NCBI RefSeq assembly: GCF_007990265.1
Contig: NZ_BJWH01000012.1
Location: 59,421 to 123,420, forward strand
DNA length: 64,000 nt
Direction: 5' to 3'
Source: Cellulomonas terrae
Lineage (GTDB): Bacteria > Actinomycetota > Actinomycetes > Actinomycetales > Cellulomonadaceae
Positions 16,913 to 25,112 of this stretch are shown piece by piece. The first letter of the stretch is position 1. Every line of letters begins with the position of its first letter. The notes beneath the pieces are model-generated. The model was not told the DNA's origin and made no database searches. It saw nothing but the letters and a program-made list of their open reading frames with translations. A program made the position numbers and the translations under genes.

Positions 16913-16932
16913 TTCGATTCGGAGGAGACGCC

Positions 16933-17862
16933 ATGGCCCGCCACGTCATCGTCGGCAAGGGTGCCGTCGGCACCACGCTGGCCCACCAGCTCGCCGACGA
17001 GGGAGCCGACGTCCTGGTGCTCAGCCGCACCGGCGGGACCTCCACGGGCAGGATCACGCACACCGCCGTCGACGCCACCGACGTCGCGGCCCTGGTGGCT
17101 GCCGCCCGCGGCGCGGACGTGCTGTACAGCTGCGCGGCCCCGCCGTACCACCGCTGGCCCACCGACTGGCCCCCGCTGTGGGCTGCCCTGCTCGACGCGG
17201 CAGCGCGGACCGGCGCCGTCCTCGTCTCCGTCGGCAACCTCTACGGCTACGCGACGCACGGCGCCGTGATGACGGAGGACACGCCGCTCGACAGCACCGA
17301 GCGCAAGGGCATGGTCCGCGCCCGGATGTGGCGCGACGCCGAAGCCCGCCACCGCGCCGGCGACCTGCGCGTCACCGAGGTCCGCGCCGCCGACTACTTC
17401 GGGCCCTTCGCGGACTCCCAGGCGGTGCTCGGACCGCGGTTCCTGGAGCCGCTGCGTGCCGGCAAGGTCGTGCGGACGGTCACCGCCGTCGACCAACCGC
17501 ACAGCTGGACGTACCTGCCCGACCTCGCCCGCACGCTCGTCGCCGCCGGGCGGACGCCCGACGCCTGGGGGCGCGGCTGGCACGTCCCCACCGCGGAGCC
17601 GCTGACGATGCTGGAGCTGGGCGACAGGTTCGCCGTCGGCGGGCCGCCGGCGCGGATCCGGCCCCTGCCGGCGGCGGCCGTGCGTGCGCTCGGACTCGTG
17701 TCGCCGCTGCTGCGGGAGGTCGCGTCCGTCTCCGACCACTTCACGCAGCCCTACGTCATGGACACCGCGTCGTCGTCCCGCATGCTCGGTCTGGTCGCCA
17801 CCCCGTGGGACGTCGCGGTCGCCGAGACGCTCGGCCGGACGGGTGTCGGAGGTCGGGCGTAG
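16933..17862 (+). CDS. NAD(P)-dependent epimerase/reductase (extended SDR-like)
   Basis: A 309-residue Rossmann-fold protein. The nucleotide-binding loop is GKGAVGTTLA (residues 8-17), and a VSVGNLYGYA segment stands where extended SDRs carry their catalytic Ser/Tyr region, although no clear YxxxK follows. This suggests an atypical SDR or an NmrA-like reductase. The ATG is preceded by GGAGGAG. It is controlled by a divergent promoter region with TetR-type palindromes and followed 10 bases later by an LLM flavoprotein gene, so a shared detoxification or catabolic role is inferred. Confidence 0.75.
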   Translation: MARHVIVGKGAVGTTLAHQLADEGADVLVLSRTGGTSTGRITHTAVDATDVAALVAAARGADVLYSCAAPPYHRWPTDWPPLWAALLDAAARTGAVLVSVGNLYGYATHGAVMTEDTPLDSTERKGMVRARMWRDAEARHRAGDLRVTEVRAADYFGPFADSQAVLGPRFLEPLRAGKVVRTVTAVDQPHSWTYLPDLARTLVAAGRTPDAWGRGWHVPTAEPLTMLELGDRFAVGGPPARIRPLPAAAVRALGLVSPLLREVASVSDHFTQPYVMDTASSSRMLGLVATPWDVAVAETLGRTGVGGRA

Positions 17863-17872
17863 CGTCGCGGGC

Positions 17873-18697
17873 ATGAAGTTCGGTGTCACCGCGTCGTGCG
17901 GTTCAGCGGCCCAGAACATCGAGATGGCCGTCGCGGCCGAGGAAGCCGGCTGGGACGCGTTCATGGCCTGGGACGGCATCAGCGTCGGCCCCATGGACAC
18001 GTTCGACCCGTGGACGGTGCTCGGCGCCGCCGCGGTCCGGACCAGCCGGATCACGCTCGGCGCCATGGTGTTCTCGCTGCCGCGCCGCAAACCGTGGGAG
18101 GTCGCCCGCCAGGCCCTGACCGTCGACCACCTGTCCGGCGGGCGGCTCGTCCTGCCCGTGGGCCTCGGCGCCGTCGACGACGGCGCCTACAGCCGTGTCT
18201 CCGGCGAGACCACCGACGTCAAGCAACGGGCAGCCCTGCTCGACGACTCGCTCGCGATCCTCGACCTCGCGTGGACCGGCGAGAAGTTCAGCTACGCCGG
18301 GACCCACCACCAGGTCACCGACCTCGAGTTCCGGCCCCGCCCGGTGCGCGGCACCATCCCCGTCTGGGTGATCGGCGTCTGGTTCGCGCCGCGCTCCATG
18401 CGCCGTGCGGTCGGGCGCGACGGCGTCATCGCGGTCCGACGGGAGGACGGGTTCGACCCGCTGAAGCCCGACGAGTGGCGCTCCGTGCGGTCCTGGGTGG
18501 ACGAGCACAGCGACGGCAGGCCGGTCGAGCTGGTCGCCGAGGGCGTGCTCCCCACCGACCCGGCCGAGGCGGCGGACAGGATCGCCGCGCTCGAGGACGC
18601 CGGCGTCACGTGGTGGATCGACTCCAACTGGAACTTCGACGCCGTCACCCCCGACGGCCTCCTGGACCGGATCAGACAGGGTCCGCTGTTCGGCTAG
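17873..18697 (+). CDS. LLM-class flavin-dependent oxidoreductase
   Basis: A 274-residue luciferase-like monooxygenase-fold protein (MKFGVTASCG, AGWDAFMAWDGI, TLGAMVFSLPRRKPWEVARQ, LDHLSGGRL-like VDHLSGGRLVLPVGLG). These enzymes use FMN or F420 with flexible substrates. It is somewhat shorter than usual (about 300-350 residues). It sits 10 bases after the reductase gene and is probably in the same TetR-controlled unit. Whether the cofactor is F420 or FMN cannot be decided here. Confidence 0.82.
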   Translation: MKFGVTASCGSAAQNIEMAVAAEEAGWDAFMAWDGISVGPMDTFDPWTVLGAAAVRTSRITLGAMVFSLPRRKPWEVARQALTVDHLSGGRLVLPVGLGAVDDGAYSRVSGETTDVKQRAALLDDSLAILDLAWTGEKFSYAGTHHQVTDLEFRPRPVRGTIPVWVIGVWFAPRSMRRAVGRDGVIAVRREDGFDPLKPDEWRSVRSWVDEHSDGRPVELVAEGVLPTDPAEAADRIAALEDAGVTWWIDSNWNFDAVTPDGLLDRIRQGPLFG

Positions 18698-18762
18698 GAG
18701 TCCCCCTCGTCCCCGGAGCGGCGCTCGGTGCGTCACACTCTCCCTAGAGACGAAGGAGCACC

Positions 18763-19554
18763 ATGCTGACATGCCCGGCCTGTACGTCCGGAGAGCTCGA
18801 ACTCGTCGAACGGTTGGCGGACGATCGCCGCACCATCCGATGCACCGCCTGCAGCCACCAGTGGACCCGAGGAGAGTCGAAGACGTCGGCCCCCCTGCCG
18901 TCCTCGTCGGCCGACCTCCAGGCCCGGTTCCCCGACCGCGCCGCCGTCGACCCCGCCCGCTGGGAGAAGGTCGCCGCCCTGGCCGCGGCGGCGCCGCCCA
19001 CGGAGCCCGGGTACGACTGGACCCACTACCAGCAGGTGTTCGCGCGCGACGAGGTAGCCGACTGCGACCCCCGCGACCTGCTCTCGTTCGTGAACGAGAC
19101 CCCCGGCGCGACGAACGCGACCACCGCCTCGTTCAACCGGGCGTGGAAGACGATGGGCGAGCGTGAGGCCTCCGCCCGCACCCGCAACACCATCCGCTAC
19201 CTGCTGTACGGGCCGACCACGGTGCCGCTGCCCGACCGGCTCACCCGGCTGATCCTCGGCCAGGGCGGGCTCGGGATGACCGGCTTCAAGGAGCCGACCC
19301 TGACTCGCGTCCTCGTCGCCACGTCGCCCGAGTCCTACCTGCCCATCTCCACCTACGGCGCGGCGCGCGGCGGCAAGAAGGAGATCGCGCAGCGCGTCTA
19401 CGGGCTGACCCTGCCCGAGGTCGCCAAGGAGCAGTTCACGATCGGCCGGCTCATCCTGTGGAGCAACGACCTGCTCGTCGACCTCGTCGAGGACGAGTTC
19501 GACGACCTCACCCAGGCCGCCGCGTTCCTCACGACCGTGAAGGTGCCCGCGTAG
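18763..19554 (+). CDS. Zinc-ribbon protein of unknown function
   Basis: A 263-residue protein that begins with a zinc ribbon (C4, C7, C27, C30; TCPAC and CTACSHQW). The rest is a soluble alpha/beta region of unknown family with WTHYQQVF, NAFNRAWK-like SFNRAWK, TRNTIRYLLYGP and a C-terminal LLVDLVEDEFDDL. The ATG follows GAAGGAG. Nothing nearby reveals its role. Confidence 0.6.
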   Translation: MLTCPACTSGELELVERLADDRRTIRCTACSHQWTRGESKTSAPLPSSSADLQARFPDRAAVDPARWEKVAALAAAAPPTEPGYDWTHYQQVFARDEVADCDPRDLLSFVNETPGATNATTASFNRAWKTMGEREASARTRNTIRYLLYGPTTVPLPDRLTRLILGQGGLGMTGFKEPTLTRVLVATSPESYLPISTYGAARGGKKEIAQRVYGLTLPEVAKEQFTIGRLILWSNDLLVDLVEDEFDDLTQAAAFLTTVKVPA

Positions 19555-19574
19555 TCAGTCGACGCTGACACGGC

Positions 19575-19958
19575 TCACGGCGACTCGTCGTGCGGCCGCG
19601 TCAGCTCGTCACGCAGCTTCGCGACGGCCTCGGGCCCCAGCTCGAACCCCTGTGAGCTGCCCGGGTTGATCACGATGCCCACGTCCGTGGGCATCCGCAG
19701 CAGCACCTCGCGCACGGGCATCGTGATCGCCTCGCCCCCGAGACGCCCCTCGTCCTGGAACCGCTGCACCGACGAGAACGCCACCAGGTGGTGCGTGCCC
19801 TCACGCTGCACGAGCGCGGGGATGAACCCTTCGAAGCGCTCCCCGACCGGCCCCCCGCTGGGCACCGCGACCTGCTCGTACGCGAACCGCGTCAGCAGCT
19901 TGGCGCCGTCGATCGTGCCGGGGGCCGCCGTGCGCAGCGCCTGGTCGAAGTCCTTCAT
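19575..19958 (-). CDS. SseB-like small protein
   Basis: A 127-residue protein resembling the SseB N-terminal domain family: ALVQREGTHHLVAFSSVQRF, MPVREVLLRMPTDVGIVINPGS and a terminal DELTRPH. SseB-family domains occur in secretion-related or regulatory proteins but most actinobacterial members have no known role. The ATG at 19958 follows a GGGAGC-type ribosome site; the longer frame upstream has no support. It is convergent with the zinc-ribbon gene, with only 20 bases between stops. Confidence 0.6.
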   Translation of the reverse strand: MKDFDQALRTAAPGTIDGAKLLTRFAYEQVAVPSGGPVGERFEGFIPALVQREGTHHLVAFSSVQRFQDEGRLGGEAITMPVREVLLRMPTDVGIVINPGSSQGFELGPEAVAKLRDELTRPHDESP

Positions 19959-20002
19959 GGATGCTCCCTCGTCGTTGCGGGCGAGGTTCACGCTACCTGC
20001 GT

Positions 20003-20326
20003 TCAGTGCGGGGCCAGCCGGAAGAGCCGGGGTGTCACGACGGAGATCCGGCGGATCTCGAACCCCGTCCGCCTCCCCGCGACGTGCCGAGCCCACGCGT
20101 GCTCGCGGCACAGCTCCTCCGTCGACCACACCTGCCCGTGCGGCCACCCCGGAGTGTCCAGCAGGACTCCCTTGACCTCGCCTATCACGGCGACCCAGCG
20201 CAGGTCGGGTCCGGTGCTCGGCGGCTCCCCGAGGGGGTGCGCGATGGCCCAGACGGTAGAACCGAGAACCGGTTCGTTGTGGTCGGCGGCGGAGTAGAGG
20301 CGGGCGATGTCCAGCGTCGTGGCCAT
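20003..20326 (-). CDS. Hypothetical protein
   Basis: A 107-residue protein not recognised. It reads as a soluble beta-rich domain (STVWAIAHPLG, LRWVAVIGEVKGVLLD, WSTEELCREHAW, RTGFEIRRISVV). It is on the same strand as the SseB-like gene, 44 bases upstream of it. The ATG at 20326 is the only reasonable start. Coding is supported by GC-rich third positions. Confidence 0.45.
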   Translation of the reverse strand: MATTLDIARLYSAADHNEPVLGSTVWAIAHPLGEPPSTGPDLRWVAVIGEVKGVLLDTPGWPHGQVWSTEELCREHAWARHVAGRRTGFEIRRISVVTPRLFRLAPH

Positions 20327-20485
20327 GCGACAAGTGCAGCGCGCCGACGTGGCCGGGACGTGGCCGGCGGCTGACGCGTGAGCGACATCCACACCTCGGA
20401 CACCCGCAACAAAAGTGGACTCATCTTGTCTGCTTAACGATAGGGTCCGGCACCCGATCACCCCACCGACACCCAGGGACCCGTG

Positions 20486-21550
20486 ATGAGCACCGACTAC
20501 CTCTGGTACATCCCGAACGAGGTCGCCCCGGGGCACCGCGGTGACGCGGTCGTGCCCGACCACAACAGCCTGCAGACCCTCACCGAGCAGGCCGTCGCGC
20601 TCGAGGACCACGGCTGGACCGGCGCGCTGCTCGGCACCGGCTGGGGTCGGCCCGACACGTTCACCGTCGCCACGGCGATGGCCGCCCGCACCACCACCTT
20701 CGAGCCGCTCATCGCGATCCGGCCCGGCTACTGGCGGCCCGCCAACTTCGCGTCGGCCGCCGCAACCCTGGACCACCTCACGGGCGGGCGCGTCCGCATC
20801 AACGTCGTCTCGGGCAAGGACAACCTCGGCGCCTACGGCGACAGCGAGGGCGACCAGGCGGACCGCTACGCCCGCACACGGGAGTTCCTCCAGGTGGTCC
20901 GACGCCTCTGGACGCAGGAGGACGTCCACTACGAGGGTGACCACTTCCAGGTGACCGGGTCCACCGTCGTCCCCCGGATCGAGCCTCGCGACGGTCGCCC
21001 CCACCCGACCCTCTACTTCGGCGGTGCGTCGGAGGCCGCCGAACGCGTCGCCGCCGCCGAGGCCGACGTCCAGCTCTTCTGGGGCGAGCCGCTCGCCGGG
21101 GTGCAGGACCGCATCCAGCGCCTGCGCGCGCTCAGCGACGAGGTGGGACGGGAGCACGCCCCGCTGCAGTTCGGTCTGCGGGTCACCACCCTGGTCCGCG
21201 ACACCACCGAGCAGGCCTGGGCCGACGCCGAGGCGAAGGTCGCCCGCATGGCCTCGACGCACGGGGCCAACCCGCCGAACCCGCACCGTCGGACCGCCGT
21301 CGGCCAGCGCCGCCTCCTCGACCTGGCCGAGCAGGGCGACGTGCTCGACGACAACCTCTACACCGCGCCCGGTCGTTACGGCGGCGGCGGCGCCGGCACG
21401 ACGTGGCTCGTCGGGTCCGCCGCCGACGTCGCGAGATCCCTCCGGAAGTACGAGGACCTCGGCATCACCCACTTCGTGCTGTCCGACACCCCGTACCTGC
21501 AGGAGATCGAACGGCAGGGCAGCCAGCTCCTCCCCCTGCTGCAGGGCTGA
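20486..21550 (+). CDS. SsuD-like LLM-class monooxygenase (alkanesulfonate-type)
   Basis: A 354-residue LLM flavoprotein with the hallmarks of alkanesulfonate monooxygenases: STDYLWYIPNE, TGWGRPDTFTVATAMAARTTTFEPLIAIRPGYWRP-type substrate loop, LTGGRVRINVVSG and GGASEAAERVAA. SsuD enzymes use FMNH2 and oxygen to release sulphite from alkanesulfonates during sulphur starvation. No SsuE reductase or SsuABC transporter lies nearby, so the substrate may differ. A GTG three bases upstream (20483) is an alternative start. An A+T-richer patch at about 20409-20446 upstream may hold its promoter, but no clean boxes were seen. Confidence 0.82.
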   Translation: MSTDYLWYIPNEVAPGHRGDAVVPDHNSLQTLTEQAVALEDHGWTGALLGTGWGRPDTFTVATAMAARTTTFEPLIAIRPGYWRPANFASAAATLDHLTGGRVRINVVSGKDNLGAYGDSEGDQADRYARTREFLQVVRRLWTQEDVHYEGDHFQVTGSTVVPRIEPRDGRPHPTLYFGGASEAAERVAAAEADVQLFWGEPLAGVQDRIQRLRALSDEVGREHAPLQFGLRVTTLVRDTTEQAWADAEAKVARMASTHGANPPNPHRRTAVGQRRLLDLAEQGDVLDDNLYTAPGRYGGGGAGTTWLVGSAADVARSLRKYEDLGITHFVLSDTPYLQEIERQGSQLLPLLQG

Positions 21551-21553
21551 GCG

Positions 21554-23020
21554 CTACTCGGTCGGCGGTGGGCCTCCGTCCACCTGCTTCGGCAGGACGA
21601 ACACCAGCGCGAAGCTCACGACGGCCAGCACCGCGCTGACAGCCATCGCGTGGGCGGCGGCGTCGACGAACGCCTGCGCGATCTGCGCGGGGTCCTTGCT
21701 GGTGAGGTGCAGGGTGCCGAACAGGACGCTGCCGATGACGGCGATGCCGATGGCCGACCCGACGCGCTGCATCACGCTGATCACCCCGCTGGCCGCGCCG
21801 GCCTCGGACCGGTTGACGGTCGCGACGATGAACTGCGCGTTCGGCGCGATGAACAGCCCGCTGCCGATGCCGGCGATCAGCAGCGGAAGGAGCAGGTCCC
21901 AGTTCACGAGGTCGGGCGCCGGCACCCACCGCAGGATGAGCCACGTCGCCACGAGCCCGGCCGCGACCATCCCCGTTCCGACGACGAGCACCGTCCGGCC
22001 CAGCCGCTTCGCCAGCCGGTTGCTCTGCGAGGCACCGACGATGCTCCCGAGGGCGAACGGCACCGCCACGATGCCGGACTCGAGCGCCGTGTGGCCGAGC
22101 CCCGCCTGCCACAGCAGCGAGATGGTGAAGAAGATGCTGGTGAACGCGGCGAAGTAGACCAGCGCGAGGATCGTGCCGCCGGTGAACGCCGGATGTGCGA
22201 AGAGGTGCGGCGGGACCATCGGGTTGTCGTCCTCGATGCGCTTCTCCCACAGCGCGAACGCCACGATCAGGAGGACCCCGGCCGCGAGCGTGACGAACGT
22301 CCACGCCGGCCACCCCTTGTCCTGCCCCTCGATCAGCGGCACCAGCAGCGCGATCAACCCGGCGGTCAGCAGCACGAGCCCGACGAGGTCGTACCCGTCC
22401 TTCGCCTTGGTCGCCGCCCCGGCCGGCAGGACCTTCGCGGCAGCGACCAGCGCGACGACACCGATCGGCAGGTTGACCCAGAACACGAGGCGCCAGCCGT
22501 TCTCGTCGCCGAACGCCTCGATGATCAGACCACCCAGGATCGGACCCAGGGCCGTCGAGACACCGATGACCGAGCCCAGGATGGCGAACGCCTTGCCCCG
22601 CACCTGCGCAGGGAACAGCAGCTGGATGAACGCCGTGACTGCCGGGACGAAGATGCCGCCCGCGAGCCCTTGGACGACTCGCGCGACGATCAGCTGGAGG
22701 CTGTTCTGGGCGAGCCCGCAGAAGAGGCTGGCCAGGGTGAAGAGCAGCAGGCCGGTGAAGAACACCCACTTGTGCCCGATGCGGTCGCCGATCCGGCCCG
22801 CGGGGATCAGCGCGATCCCGAACGCCAGCGCGTAGCCGCTGATGATCCAGCTCAGCGTCGCCTCGCTCGCGTCCAGGCTGACCTGGATCGTCGGGAGGGC
22901 GACGTTGACGATCGTCGTGTCGAGCAGAGCCATGAACATGCCGGCCATGAGCACGACGAGCGCGTTCCACGCGGAGCGGGGGACGGTGGGGAGCTGACTG
23001 CGGGACACAACCTCGTTCAC
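21554..23020 (-). CDS. MFS multidrug exporter, DHA2 (EmrB/QacA) type, 14 TM
   Basis: A 488-residue proton-coupled drug efflux protein of the major facilitator superfamily. It has the family signatures ALLDTTIVNVALPTIQ in helix 1, GRIGDRIGHKW (motif A) and ILGSVIGVSTALGPILGG (motif C), and about 14 hydrophobic helices. The start is taken as GTG at 23020, preceded by AAGGGCGAG; longer in-frame starts lie in a poorly conserved leader. It is convergent with the SsuD-like gene, three bases apart, and divergent from the nuclease genes. Confidence 0.9.
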   Translation of the reverse strand: MNEVVSRSQLPTVPRSAWNALVVLMAGMFMALLDTTIVNVALPTIQVSLDASEATLSWIISGYALAFGIALIPAGRIGDRIGHKWVFFTGLLLFTLASLFCGLAQNSLQLIVARVVQGLAGGIFVPAVTAFIQLLFPAQVRGKAFAILGSVIGVSTALGPILGGLIIEAFGDENGWRLVFWVNLPIGVVALVAAAKVLPAGAATKAKDGYDLVGLVLLTAGLIALLVPLIEGQDKGWPAWTFVTLAAGVLLIVAFALWEKRIEDDNPMVPPHLFAHPAFTGGTILALVYFAAFTSIFFTISLLWQAGLGHTALESGIVAVPFALGSIVGASQSNRLAKRLGRTVLVVGTGMVAAGLVATWLILRWVPAPDLVNWDLLLPLLIAGIGSGLFIAPNAQFIVATVNRSEAGAASGVISVMQRVGSAIGIAVIGSVLFGTLHLTSKDPAQIAQAFVDAAAHAMAVSAVLAVVSFALVFVLPKQVDGGPPPTE

Positions 23021-23168
23021 GTGCTCGCCCTTCCGGACACTCGACAAACCCCACACGCGACCTTCGCAGCGCGACGCAGCCCCGGGCCTTGTCGCGATCA
23101 TGGCAGCAGACGCCCGGCCTCGCGGGTTGAGCCTTGCGTACACCCGCCGCATCTGGTCAGCTCACGAG

Positions 23169-24053
23169 ATGGATACCGTGGTCGAGGCAGCGCTTCGGAC
23201 CCGGATCATGGATTGGATACGCATCCGCGCCGAAGCGAATGGTGGATTTCTGCATCGGCAGGAGCTCTTGAGCTTTCGCATCGACGGCCGCGACCTACCG
23301 ATCATCGACTTCTCGCGCGGCATCCGGAATCCGGCCGGACTGTCGTCGACGCTGGCGATCGTGGCATCGGCGACCGGCCCGTACGACGACACAGAGTCTA
23401 AAGATGGACTCCTCCACTATGCGTATCGGAGCGGCGACGCATTCAGCGGAGACAACCGGAAGATGCGAGCGGCGATAGAGACGGGAATGCCGCTGATCCT
23501 CTTTCGCAAGGAGGTCGCCAACTATTACACCCCGGTGATGCCGGTGTACGTCGTCGACGACTATCCCGAGGAGCGAACCTTCCTCGTCGCGCTCGACGAG
23601 GCGTTCCGCTACATGGGCGATCTCCGCGATCTCGACGTGCGTCAGCGCGAGTACGCGATTCGACTTGCGAAGCAACGACTGCACCAGCCGGCCTTCCGGA
23701 CGCGGGTGCTCCTGGCCTATGACACCAGGTGCGCGGTCTGCACGCTCAAGCACGGTTCGCTGCTCGATGCCGCGCACATCGTTCCGGACACGGAGGTCCT
23801 GGGCGTTCCGACGACGCCGAACGGACTCGCACTCTGCAAGATCCATCACGCCGCCTACGACCAGAACATGCTCGGCATCACCCCCGACTATCGCGTCGAG
23901 ATAGCCGTCGATGTGATGGCCGAGGTCGACGGACCGATGCTCCGCCACGGCATTCAGGAGATGCACGGCCGGGAGCTCACGCTCCCGCGTCGCCGCGCGG
24001 ACCACCCCGATCGCGCGCTGCTCGCCTGGCGATGGGAACGCTTCAGGAGATGA
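23169..24053 (+). CDS. HNH endonuclease with N-terminal SRA-like (modification-reader) domain
   Basis: A 294-residue protein resembling actinobacterial McrA-like restriction nucleases. Residues about 45-145 carry the GPYDD...DGLLHYAYRS...GDNRKMRAAI...MPLILF pattern of SRA/PUA-like domains that read modified bases. Residues 185-245 hold the HNH/beta-beta-alpha-metal site: C188, C191, H203, N218, C223, H226-H227. Predicted role: cutting modified, probably foreign, DNA. The ATG at 23169 matches the usual N-terminus (RTRIMDWIRIRAEANGGFLHR); 23100 is a longer alternative. Codons here end in A/T far more often than in neighbouring genes, suggesting transfer. Confidence 0.8.
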   Translation: MDTVVEAALRTRIMDWIRIRAEANGGFLHRQELLSFRIDGRDLPIIDFSRGIRNPAGLSSTLAIVASATGPYDDTESKDGLLHYAYRSGDAFSGDNRKMRAAIETGMPLILFRKEVANYYTPVMPVYVVDDYPEERTFLVALDEAFRYMGDLRDLDVRQREYAIRLAKQRLHQPAFRTRVLLAYDTRCAVCTLKHGSLLDAAHIVPDTEVLGVPTTPNGLALCKIHHAAYDQNMLGITPDYRVEIAVDVMAEVDGPMLRHGIQEMHGRELTLPRRRADHPDRALLAWRWERFRR

Positions 24054-24122
24054 CGCAAGTCAAACGACTGCCGGTGGAGCCATGGCCTCAAGGTGCGAGC
24101 CCGACCAGCCGACAGGGCACCC

Positions 24123-24962
24123 ATGGGCGAGGCGGGCTTCGGCGCAGAGGAACAGGCCAGTCGACGGGCTCGCCGCGTCGCGCAGCTGCGAGCCGAGGAA
24201 GCGCGAAGCTGTGAGCTCGATGCCGAGGTTCAGGCGCGCCTCGTTCGCGCACAGCGCGACCAGCGCGCATGGTCTGCGGGAGCCGAGGGCGAACGCCTCG
24301 TCGCGGCAGCAATCGAGAGCACAGCCCGATACGGATGGGCCGTCCTCCACGATCTGCATTGGCCAGGTCGCCCCAAGGCAAATCTTGACCATGTGGCTCT
24401 GGGACCCGGCGGCGTCATCCTGGTCGATGCCAAGAACTGGTCGGGCGACGTCACTATCGTCGATGGTCGCCTTCGCCAGAATGGGTATGACCGGACTCCC
24501 CAGGTCGAGTCTGTCGCCTCTGCCGCGGCTGATCTCTCCGCTGAGCTGGCGCCGCCTCACAGATCAGCCGTACGCGGCATCGTGTGCCTGGCCAGCCAGG
24601 ATCTGCCACCGACGTCGTCCTCCCTGGGTGTTGTCGTCGTGGGGCGCGTGCACCTCCCGGCGTACTTGGCGAGCCTGCCGTATCGCCTGTCTCCGTTCGA
24701 CGTCGCCGATGTCGGGCGATATCTCGAGAGTCATCTCGGCGGTGCCACGAGTCCCGGCGTTCCGACCCCGAGAAAGCGCAGGCCGAGCAGCCGGACAGTG
24801 CAGAAGCGACGCGAGGGAGCGGTCCAGCGCCCCACGACTCGATCGAGAGGGTCATCGAAGGCCCGGCAGTCATCCTGCGCTAGCGCTCTCGGCCGGCTCT
24901 TCATCGTGGGCGTGGGTCTCGTCGTCCTCCTGAACGTTCTCTCCAACGTCAGCGGTCGCTGA
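24123..24962 (+). CDS. NERD-domain nuclease-like protein with C-terminal membrane helix
   Basis: A 279-residue protein. After a charged helical start, residues 52-165 form a NERD domain with the nuclease-type residues E57 (GAEGERLV), D89 (ANLDHVALG) and D102-K104 (VDAKNW). A basic, Ser/Arg-rich linker then leads to a single hydrophobic helix at about 253-275. NERD domains are related to restriction-endonuclease-like folds and are often found with DNA-processing genes. It lies 69 bases after the HNH gene and shares its less GC-biased codon use, so both probably arrived together. The ATG at 24123 is preferred, with GTG/ATG alternatives upstream. Confidence 0.78.
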   Translation: MGEAGFGAEEQASRRARRVAQLRAEEARSCELDAEVQARLVRAQRDQRAWSAGAEGERLVAAAIESTARYGWAVLHDLHWPGRPKANLDHVALGPGGVILVDAKNWSGDVTIVDGRLRQNGYDRTPQVESVASAAADLSAELAPPHRSAVRGIVCLASQDLPPTSSSLGVVVVGRVHLPAYLASLPYRLSPFDVADVGRYLESHLGGATSPGVPTPRKRRPSSRTVQKRREGAVQRPTTRSRGSSKARQSSCASALGRLFIVGVGLVVLLNVLSNVSGR

Positions 24963-25112
24963 GACATCGACGGGGGTCCGTGAGGACACCCGACACGCTC
25001 GTAACCCGCCAGACACACTCCCCCCGTACCGTCCCCCTCAACGAGGCATAGACGCAGGCGTCGCCCGCACGCGACCCTGACGTCCGGTGACGACGAGCGC
25101 GAGGAGCGGCGG

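Noticed and set aside
20409..20446. A promoter for the SsuD-like gene
   Set aside because: TGGACT and TAACGAT/TAGGGT have spacings of 13 or 19 bases, so no clean pair could be defined.
17873..21550. A full sulfonate-use operon with the SsuD-like gene
   Set aside because: No SsuE, SsuABC or sulphur-assimilation genes were found nearby.
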